This document shows positions 15,857 through 22,024 of a stretch of 64,000 bases of DNA, piece after piece (position 1 is the first letter of the stretch; the number at the start of each line of letters is the position of its first letter). Position numbers and translations under genes: made by a program. This DNA comes from JACPFV01 sp038043245 (lineage in GTDB: Bacteria > Pseudomonadota > Gammaproteobacteria > Nevskiales > Nevskiaceae): assembly GCA_038043245.1 (NCBI GenBank), contig JBBTCH010000002.1:271070-335069 (forward strand), written 5' to 3'. The notes under the pieces are model-generated. The model did not search any database, had not been told where the DNA came from, and saw only the letters and a list, made by a program, of their open reading frames with translations.

Positions 15857-17419
15857 GTGGCTAAAGAATTCATCGTTACCGTCCCCGACATCGGCGATTA
15901 CAAGGACGTGCCGGTGATCGAGGTGCTGGTCAAGCCCGGCGACCAGGTCGAGAAGGATGCGCCGCTGGTGGTGCTCGAATCCGAGAAGGCGACGATGGAA
16001 GTGCCGGCTCCCGAAGCCGGTGTAGTGAAGTCGATCCGCATCAAGCTCGGCGACAAGGTCACCCAAGGCGATGCGCTGCTGACGCTGGAGTTGGCGGGTG
16101 CCGCTGTGCCGGTGATCCCATCACCTGCAAAAGTGGCTGCGAGCCGCGTCATTGAAGTCACCGTCCCCGACATCGGCGACTACAAGGACGTGCCGGTGAT
16201 CGAAGTGCTGGTGAAAGACGGCGACACGGTTGCGAAGGACGCAACACTCGCCGTTCTGGAATCGGAAAAAGCCACGATGGAAGTACCGGCCCCCGAAGCC
16301 GGCATCGTGCGCGGCTTCAAACTCAAGGCGGGCGACAAGGTTTCGCAGGGAAATGTGATCTGCAGCCTCGAAAGCAGCGTACCCGCTGCTGGCGCAACAC
16401 AGGCCAAGACATCGTCTTCGCCACAAGTGGGCGGGACTAAAAGCGCGCCTCTCTCTCCAGCCAAACCTGCTTCTACAGCAGCAAAAGCGCCCCAAACGGC
16501 CGGTGAGTTTTTAGCGCCCTGGACGGCACAGGCCGGCCAGCTGCCGCACGCCTCGCCCTCGATCCGTAAATACGCACGCGAACTCGGCGTTGATCTGGCC
16601 AAGGTCAAAGGCAGCGGGCCGAAGAACCGCATCACTCGCGAAGACGTGCAGGGCTTCGTCAAGAAAGCGCTCACGGGCGGCGCGTCAGGTGGCGCCGGCA
16701 TTCCGCCGATCCCGGCGGTGGACTTCGCCCAGTTCGGCGCCATAGAAACCAAACCACTGGCGCGCATCCGCAAGATCTCGGCGGCGTATCTCAGCCGCGC
16801 CTGGCTCAACGTGCCGCATGTCACCCAGCACGACGACGCCGACATCACCGAGCTGGAAGCTTGGCGCAAAACGGAATCAGAGAAGACTGGCGTAAAACTC
16901 ACCCTGCTGCCGCTGCTGATGAAAGCGGTCAGTGAGGCGCTGAAGGAATTCCCCGAGTTCAATGCTTCGCTGGCGCCTGACGGCGAAAACCTGATCCTCA
17001 AAAAATACTGTCATCTCGGTTTTGCCGCCGACACTCCCGGCGGCCTCGTGGTGCCGGTGGTGCGCGAGGTCTGGAGCAAGAATGTCACTCAGCTGGCGAC
17101 GGAGTGCGGTGAACTGGCGAAGAAGGCACGCGACGGCAAGCTCAAGCCAGATGAGATGAAAGGCGGTTGTTTCTCGATCTCCTCGCTCGGCGGTCTTGGC
17201 GTCGCCGGCGGCTTCACGCCCATCGTCAACGCGCCCGAAGTCGCCATCCTCGGCGTCTCCCGCGCGACGATGAAACCGGTGTGGGATGGCAAAGCCTTCG
17301 CGCCGCGCCTGATGCTGCCGTTGTCGCTGTCCTACGATCACCGCGTGATTGACGGTGCGTTTGCCGCACGGTTTGTGGTCGGCCTGATCAAACGCATTGG
17401 TGAAGTCGCCAAGGGATAG
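15857..17419 (+). CDS. aceF: Pyruvate dehydrogenase E2 component (dihydrolipoamide acetyltransferase)
   Basis: AceF transfers acetyl groups to CoA and forms the complex core. From a GTG at 15857, preceded by GGGAA, the protein has 520 residues; an in-frame ATG at 15836 lies inside the palindromic repeat and would add seven residues, so the start is uncertain. It has two lipoyl domains with lipoate lysines Lys44 and Lys138 in identical E-S-E-K-A-T-M-E-V-P-A-P-E-A-G contexts, a Pro/Ala/Ser linker (about 175-228), an E1/E3-binding domain (about 230-268) and a catalytic domain ending with H-R-V-I-D-G-A (His495). The 3' end has a decayed second copy downstream at 17988. Confidence 0.95.
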   Translation: MAKEFIVTVPDIGDYKDVPVIEVLVKPGDQVEKDAPLVVLESEKATMEVPAPEAGVVKSIRIKLGDKVTQGDALLTLELAGAAVPVIPSPAKVAASRVIEVTVPDIGDYKDVPVIEVLVKDGDTVAKDATLAVLESEKATMEVPAPEAGIVRGFKLKAGDKVSQGNVICSLESSVPAAGATQAKTSSSPQVGGTKSAPLSPAKPASTAAKAPQTAGEFLAPWTAQAGQLPHASPSIRKYARELGVDLAKVKGSGPKNRITREDVQGFVKKALTGGASGGAGIPPIPAVDFAQFGAIETKPLARIRKISAAYLSRAWLNVPHVTQHDDADITELEAWRKTESEKTGVKLTLLPLLMKAVSEALKEFPEFNASLAPDGENLILKKYCHLGFAADTPGGLVVPVVREVWSKNVTQLATECGELAKKARDGKLKPDEMKGGCFSISSLGGLGVAGGFTPIVNAPEVAILGVSRATMKPVWDGKAFAPRLMLPLSLSYDHRVIDGAFAARFVVGLIKRIGEVAKG

Positions 17420-17423
17420 CGCA

Positions 17424-17684
17424 ATGCCAACGATCAGCAGCTTCTACGGCATCATCATTCAAATGTATTGGCGCGAGCACAATCCGCCGCATTTCCACGT
17501 CAAATACGCCGAATACCGGGCGGAAGTGAATATCCGCACGCTGAAATTACTCGGGGGCTCGCTGCCGCCACGGGCCAAGAAAATGACGCTGGAATGGGCG
17601 CGGTTACATCGGGCCGAATTGCTGGCGGACTGGAACCTGTGCCAATCTGAATTACCGCCGCGCCAGATTGCGCCGCTGGAGTAA
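17424..17684 (+). CDS. DUF4160 domain protein
   Basis: The ATG at 17424 is four bases after the aceF stop and gives 86 residues. The sequence S-F-Y-G-I-I-I-Q-M-Y-W-x-E-H-N-P-P-H-F-H-V-K-Y is the DUF4160 signature, followed by a G-x-L-P-P-R-A helix region. Biochemical function of the family is unknown. It sits two bases before a DUF2442 gene, its usual partner, and the pair lies between the intact and decayed copies of the aceF 3' end. Confidence 0.85.
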   Translation: MPTISSFYGIIIQMYWREHNPPHFHVKYAEYRAEVNIRTLKLLGGSLPPRAKKMTLEWARLHRAELLADWNLCQSELPPRQIAPLE

Positions 17685-17686
17685 GC

Positions 17687-17977
17687 ATGCACTACGACAT
17701 CATCAGTTTTCGCCTATTGCAGGGACGCCGCATCGAATTGAAATTCAAAGACGGCTGCAAAGGCGTCTTTGATCTTTCGCCGCGTCTGGATCAGGGCCGC
17801 ATCGGCGGCGTGTTCGATGCGCTGTGCGACGCCAAGCTGTTCCGCAAAGTAAAGCTGGTGGACGGCGTGCTGACCTGGCCCGGCGAAATTGACGTGGCTC
17901 CGGATGCGCTGTGGCAGGACATCAAGCGCGATGGCGTTGCCTACTTGGAGCCTTCTGCGGCGCGGATGGCGGCTTGA
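17687..17977 (+). CDS. DUF2442 domain protein
   Basis: The 96-residue protein shows the DUF2442 pattern: a beta-rich start that reads out as lists of strand residues (R-I-E-L-K-F-K-D-G, G-V-F-D-L-S-P), then F-R-K-V-K-L-V-D-G-V-L-T-W-P-G-E-I-D-V-A-P-D-A-L-W. Function is unknown. It is the second gene of the DUF4160/DUF2442 pair and ends directly before the decayed aceF fragment. It has GC-rich codon use like its neighbours, so the pair is not obviously of recent foreign composition. Confidence 0.85.
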   Translation: MHYDIISFRLLQGRRIELKFKDGCKGVFDLSPRLDQGRIGGVFDALCDAKLFRKVKLVDGVLTWPGEIDVAPDALWQDIKRDGVAYLEPSAARMAA

Positions 17978-17987
17978 CGCCGCTTCG

Positions 17988-18115
17988 CGCGCGACGATGA
18001 ACCGGTGTGGGACGGCGAGGCCTTTGCGCCGTGCCTGATGCTGCCGTTGTCCTGCGACCACCGCGTGATTGACGGTGCATATGCCGCGAGATTTGTTGTA
18101 TTCCTTGTCAAGATA
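17988..18115 (+). pseudogene. Decayed duplicate of the aceF 3' end
   Basis: This stretch aligns with aceF positions 17261-17390. It shares GCGCGACGATGAA, CCGGTGTGGGA, CCTGATGCTGCCGTTGT and CACCGCGTGATTGACGGTGC blocks, with scattered substitutions. One base is missing after GATGAA and four are missing after CCGTTGT, so the frame is broken. The last part still reads A-A-R-F-V-V-x-L-V-K in one frame. It has no start and is not a gene; it marks a duplication or insertion event around the DUF4160/DUF2442 pair. Confidence 0.88.
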
Positions 18116-18145
18116 ATTTTGACTTTAGCTATTCGAGAGGAATAA

Positions 18146-18904
18146 ATGCCATTTCATGCAATCGCCATTCTTTCAGGGGACCGCCAGAAGACAATCCCTA
18201 ATCGTTCCGAAGAACAATTGCTGTCCGAAGTCATATTGCCTTTTGTTGCAGGCGGAGTAATTACCGCCAAATGGGGAAAATCAAAACAGTCCTATCAAGT
18301 ATTAGAACTACGAATCTATGAGACAGCAGAATCGTGGGACAAAAGAAAGGGGCCGCTTGGAGATTTAATAAAGAGAAAGAGAAATCAGTACCCACGCTTC
18401 GAAACCAGAGCGCGTCAGCTATTGGGCACCAATAAGCCCAGAGTGTTTGTTGTAATGCCTATACAAGGCGAAAAACACGGTTCACAAGAACAACAACGAA
18501 TTTACCGCGAATACGACGAGCGATTCGAGTCCATTGAGTCAGTTGTGGCGAAATTCGGGTGTGTTGCAATCCGAATCGACAAAGAACATCCGTTAGAGGA
18601 CTTGGTAGGGCGAATTAAGAAAGAGATTCGCGATGCCGCTTTTATCATCGCAGACTTAACTGACGAGCGACCCTCCTGCTATTTCGAGGCCGGCTTCGCT
18701 GAAGCCTTGCCGAGGCCGGTTATATACGTTGCTAGCAAACAGAGCGTAGTGAGGCCCGGTACCGATACGAAAGTTCATTTCGATATACACATGAATGTAC
18801 ATTTTTTTACAAATCGAAACGAACTCAAGGACAAGGTCTCTGATGCAATAGAGAAAAATAAAACGCGACTACTTAAATCACCGGAAGAGGCAACTCAAGT
18901 CTGA
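18146..18904 (+). CDS. TIR/nucleoside-deoxyribosyltransferase-like protein, AT-rich
   Basis: The 252-residue product has two parts. Residues 1-95 form a beta-rich N-terminal region (E-E-Q-L-L-S-E-V-I-L-P-F-V-A-G-G, then a strand ending E-L-R-I-Y-E-T-A-E) of a kind I associate with TIR-like proteins. Residues about 98-245 carry V-F-V-V-M-P-I, then I-R-D-A-A-F-I-I-A-D-L-T-D-E-R-P-S-C-Y-F-E-A-G-F-A-E-A-L, the pattern of nucleotide-binding TIR-like/deoxyribosyltransferase-like folds in which the Y-F/Y-E-x-G glutamate is the likely catalytic residue. Base composition is much richer in A and T than both neighbours, indicating horizontal acquisition. AGAGG at 18136-18140 is a good ribosome site. Role is unproven; a defence role is possible. 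Confidence 0.7.
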   Translation: MPFHAIAILSGDRQKTIPNRSEEQLLSEVILPFVAGGVITAKWGKSKQSYQVLELRIYETAESWDKRKGPLGDLIKRKRNQYPRFETRARQLLGTNKPRVFVVMPIQGEKHGSQEQQRIYREYDERFESIESVVAKFGCVAIRIDKEHPLEDLVGRIKKEIRDAAFIIADLTDERPSCYFEAGFAEALPRPVIYVASKQSVVRPGTDTKVHFDIHMNVHFFTNRNELKDKVSDAIEKNKTRLLKSPEEATQV

Positions 18905-18930
18905 CCAAAAAGCAGAGAGCGTAAATCCAA

Positions 18931-19290
18931 ATGTTGGAGAAATCTTTTGCCGAACATTTCGCTGCCGAATGGATTTCGGCATGGAACAGCCGCGATCTTG
19001 AGCGAATCCTTTCGCACTACTCGGATGACTTCGAGATGTCCTCGCCGGTGATCACGCAGATCACCGGTGAGCCATCGGGCAAATTGAGAGGCAAGAAGGC
19101 GGTGGGCACGTATTGGGGTCGTGCGCTGGAGCTGATGCCCACGCTGCGTTTCGAGCTGAGCGAGGTGCTGGTCGGCGCCGACAGCGTGACCCTGTGCTAC
19201 ATCGGCCCGCGCGGAAAAAGCGCGGAGGTTTTCTTTTTCGACGACGATGGCTTGGTCTACAAAGCCGCCGCGCACTACCAGATCAAATGA
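18931..19290 (+). CDS. NTF2-like/SnoaL-like domain protein
   Basis: The 119-residue protein has the NTF2-like cone layout: an N-terminal helix with W-I-S-A-W-N-S-R-D-L-E-R-I-L-S-H-Y-S-D-D-F-E, then S-P-V-I and four strands ending in K-A-A-A-H-Y. Members bind or convert small hydrophobic molecules, and the substrate here cannot be told. The stop overlaps the next thioesterase start (ATGA), making it the first gene of a tightly packed unit. The GC-rich composition resumes here after the AT-rich gene. Confidence 0.82.
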   Translation: MLEKSFAEHFAAEWISAWNSRDLERILSHYSDDFEMSSPVITQITGEPSGKLRGKKAVGTYWGRALELMPTLRFELSEVLVGADSVTLCYIGPRGKSAEVFFFDDDGLVYKAAAHYQIK

Positions 19291-19730
19291 GCGCCGGATT
19301 CCGCTACTACCTGCGCACCCGCGTCAGCGAGTGTGACCTGCAGGGCGTGGTATTCAACGCGCGTTACGGCGAATACGTGGATCTCGCCGTCACCGAATTC
19401 TTCCGTGCGCTCGGTTATGGCGCCGAGCTGAAAAACTACGAACTCGACTACCAGCTGGTCAAACAGACCACCGAATGGAAATCACCGGCGCGGTTCGATG
19501 ACGTGCTCGAGATCTCGGTGCTGTCGAAGCATCTGGGTAACACCTCGTTCACGATGGCCTGCGAGTTCCGCCGGGCTGGCCAGACGGACCTGCTCGCCAG
19601 CAGCGAGACGGTCTACGTGCTGGTGGACCACGACAGCTTGACCAAGAAGAAATTGCCGGACGCGTTGCGCGCCAACATCGAGCGCGGCGTGGATGCGGCC
19701 ACCGACCACGCGGCTTATCTGAAGCTCTGA
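19287..19730 (+). CDS. Acyl-CoA thioesterase, 4HBT family
   Basis: The ATG at 19287 overlaps the preceding stop and gives 147 residues of a hotdog-fold thioesterase. The motif S-E-C-D-L-Q-G-V-V-F-N-A-R-Y-G-E-Y-V-D is the catalytic region of the 4-hydroxybenzoyl-CoA thioesterase type, with D-x-x-G-V-V-F-N-x-x-Y. It is related to YbgC-like enzymes that hydrolyse acyl-CoA or acyl-ACP thioesters. It is second in the 18931-22017 run; the function of the run as a whole is unclear. Confidence 0.9.
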   Translation: MSAGFRYYLRTRVSECDLQGVVFNARYGEYVDLAVTEFFRALGYGAELKNYELDYQLVKQTTEWKSPARFDDVLEISVLSKHLGNTSFTMACEFRRAGQTDLLASSETVYVLVDHDSLTKKKLPDALRANIERGVDAATDHAAYLKL

Positions 19731-19760
19731 AACTTTGAATTCAACCGAAGAAAACCCGAC

Positions 19761-20795
19761 ATGAAAACATTACGAAGCGCATTGATCATCACGCTGGGCG
19801 TGGCGTTGATCGCCAGCGGATGGATCGCCTATAAGCACTACCACCGCCCGGGCCTGGAGGCGTATGCGGCGCACGCTTACGTCGGCCCAGCCGTGCCCGA
19901 GGGCGCGCCGACGCTGACGGCCACCTGGTACGGAACCACTTCGGTGTTGCTGTCCGACGGTGAGGAATCCGTTCTGGTGGATCCATTCTTCAGCCGACCT
20001 GAAGGCTGGCTGAAGATGCTGACCAACCAGAAGGTCGCGCCGGACCCCGAAAAAATCGGGCGCTGGCTGAAAGACGCGAAGCTGAACAGACTGCAGGCGG
20101 TGCTGGTGTCGCATTCGCATCACGACCACGCGATGGATTCCGGCGTGATTGCGGCGGCAACGCGAGCGTCTCTGGTGGGTTCGGAAAGCACTGCCTACAT
20201 CGGCCGCGGCGCGCGCGTGGGTGAATACCTGATCCGCGTGCCGATCCTCGGCAAACCGATTCCATTGGGGCACTACACCATTACTTTTTTTGAGAGCAGG
20301 CACGCCGGCGCCACCGGCGGCGCGCCCACCGGCAATATCACCGAGCCGCTGATCACGCCGGCGCGTTACCTCGACTACAAGCAGGGCGGCACCTATTCAA
20401 TCCTGGTCGAGCATGCGCTGGGCAAGGTGCTGTTTCACGGCAGCTCCGGTTACGCACCAGACATGCTCAAGGGCCAGAAGGCCGACGTCACGTTTCTCGG
20501 TATCGCGCTGCTCGGTGAGCTTGAGCCGTACCTGAAAGAAACCGTGGACGCGGTCGGCGCCACGCGGGTGATCCCGACGCACTGGGACGACTTTACGCGG
20601 TCACTGGACGAGCCACTGGTTCCCAATCTGATCGGCGTGCAGCTCGATAAGTTTTTCAAGGACATGGCGCAATTGCGGCCGCAGGTCAGCGTGCAGACAC
20701 TGAAACTAGGCGAGCCGGTGTTGTTGTTCGCGGGTGCCGCGCCCGCTCCCAAACCCGTCGAGCCGCCGAAAGGCAAGAAAGCGCGCAGGAAATGA
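19761..20795 (+). CDS. Metallo-beta-lactamase-fold hydrolase, membrane-anchored
   Basis: The 344-residue protein begins with an uncleaved-looking signal anchor (about 5-25) followed by a large domain with the zinc-binding motif S-H-S-H-H-D-H-A-M-D-S-G and later H-G-S-S-G and P-T-H-W-D-D, which supply further ligands. Such L-ascorbate-lactonase/phospholipase-D-like members act on diverse esters; no substrate is evident. The C-terminus is Pro/Lys-rich and basic (K-G-K-K-A-R-R-K). Its stop overlaps the phzF-like start by four bases. Confidence 0.85.
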   Translation: MKTLRSALIITLGVALIASGWIAYKHYHRPGLEAYAAHAYVGPAVPEGAPTLTATWYGTTSVLLSDGEESVLVDPFFSRPEGWLKMLTNQKVAPDPEKIGRWLKDAKLNRLQAVLVSHSHHDHAMDSGVIAAATRASLVGSESTAYIGRGARVGEYLIRVPILGKPIPLGHYTITFFESRHAGATGGAPTGNITEPLITPARYLDYKQGGTYSILVEHALGKVLFHGSSGYAPDMLKGQKADVTFLGIALLGELEPYLKETVDAVGATRVIPTHWDDFTRSLDEPLVPNLIGVQLDKFFKDMAQLRPQVSVQTLKLGEPVLLFAGAAPAPKPVEPPKGKKARRK

Positions 20796-21685
20796 AGCTG
20801 CGATTTCACACGCTCGACGTTTTCACCGAGCAGCGTTTCGGCGGTAACCCGCTGGCGGTGGTGCTTGAGGCCGACGCGCTGACGCCAGCGCAGATGCAGC
20901 AGATCGCGCGCGAGTTCAACCTGTCCGAAACCGTATTCGTGCAGAAGGCGACGCGCAAGGAGGCCTTGGTCCGTGCGCGCATTTTCACGCCCGCCAAAGA
21001 GCTGCCGTTCGCGGGACACCCGACCGTGGGGACCGCCTGCCTGCTGGCGCAGCTGGGTTTCGTGCCTGATGCATCGGAAATCGCGATGGTTCTCGAAGAA
21101 GGCGTCGGCCCGGTATCAGTAACGGTGCGACGCGCGACCAGCCGCCCGCTGTTTGCGCAACTGACGACTGCGAAGCTGCCTGAATTCGGGCCACCGGCTC
21201 CGTCCGCGGCTGAGTTGGCCGCGATGCTCGGTCTGGCTGCCGAAGACATTGAAGTCACAAGCGAAAAACCGCGCATGACGTCCTGCGGCCTGCCCTATGT
21301 ACTGGCGCCCTTGCACGAAGCCGCGGCCTTGTCGCGCATCGCCTTTGATGTCGCGCGCTGGAAACCACTGCTGTCCGCTGCCTGGGCCGACCATGTGCTG
21401 GCCTATCACCGCGATGGCGAACAGGTGCGCGCACGCATGTTCGCGCCCGGCTCCGGCGTGTTCGAGGACCCGGCCACCGGCTCCGCTGCCGTGGCGCTGG
21501 CGGGTGCGCTAGCCAGCGAGTCGCCGCTGCGCGAAGGCACGCTGCGCTGGACGATTGAACAGGGCGTGGACATGGGCCGTCCGAGCCTGCTCTACGCCGA
21601 GGCCGAGAAGAAAGCCGGAGAAGTGGTCGCGGTCCGTGTCGGGGGTTACGCGGTGAATGTCCTGAGCGGCGAAATCGAACTGTGA
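20792..21685 (+). CDS. PhzF-family isomerase
   Basis: The 297-residue protein belongs to the PhzF/DapF-like family with two similar lobes. The catalytic glutamate is Glu46 in F-N-L-S-E-T-V-F-V, and the G-H-P-T-V-G-T-A and E-D-P-A-T-G-S-A-A-V-A-L motifs are both present. Without other phenazine genes nearby it is almost certainly a general isomerase, as in most genomes, rather than part of phenazine synthesis. It overlaps its upstream and downstream neighbours by four bases. Confidence 0.92.
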   Translation: MKLRFHTLDVFTEQRFGGNPLAVVLEADALTPAQMQQIAREFNLSETVFVQKATRKEALVRARIFTPAKELPFAGHPTVGTACLLAQLGFVPDASEIAMVLEEGVGPVSVTVRRATSRPLFAQLTTAKLPEFGPPAPSAAELAAMLGLAAEDIEVTSEKPRMTSCGLPYVLAPLHEAAALSRIAFDVARWKPLLSAAWADHVLAYHRDGEQVRARMFAPGSGVFEDPATGSAAVALAGALASESPLREGTLRWTIEQGVDMGRPSLLYAEAEKKAGEVVAVRVGGYAVNVLSGEIEL

Positions 21686-22017
21686 CCACGAATCGCGCCT
21701 ATGCGGCCATCTGGGCAGCGATCGCAAAGATACCGCGCGGCAAGGTTGCGACTTATGGTCAGATCGCCGCATTGGCCGGCTACCCCAAGCAGCCGCGGCT
21801 GGCCGGCTATGCGCTGGCCCACTGCCCGCGCGATACGGAGCTGTGCTGGCAGCGCGTGATCAACGTGCAGGGGAAGATCTCGTTTCCGTCAGGCAGCGCA
21901 GGCTATCGCAGGCAGGCCGCGCTGCTCAGGAAAGAAGGCGTGGCGCTGGTCGGAGGCCGCGTGGACCTGGCGCGTTATCGCTGGCAGCCGCTCAACGAAT
22001 CGCCGCTGCTGGATTAG
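21682..22017 (+). CDS. Alkyltransferase-like protein (MGMT family, ATL type)
   Basis: ATL proteins bind O6-alkylguanine lesions and flag them for nucleotide excision repair without transferring the alkyl group. The 111-residue protein contains I-P-R-G-K-V-A-T-Y-G-Q-I-A (recognition helix) and Y-A-L-A-H-C, but where methyltransferases have P-C-H-R-V it reads C-W-Q-R-V. The acceptor cysteine is thus replaced by tryptophan, the hallmark of ATL proteins. The start is GTG at 21682. It ends the 18931-22017 run and converges on the M13 peptidase gene, seven bases away. Confidence 0.9.
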   Translation: MTTNRAYAAIWAAIAKIPRGKVATYGQIAALAGYPKQPRLAGYALAHCPRDTELCWQRVINVQGKISFPSGSAGYRRQAALLRKEGVALVGGRVDLARYRWQPLNESPLLD

Positions 22018-22024
22018 AAGCGCT

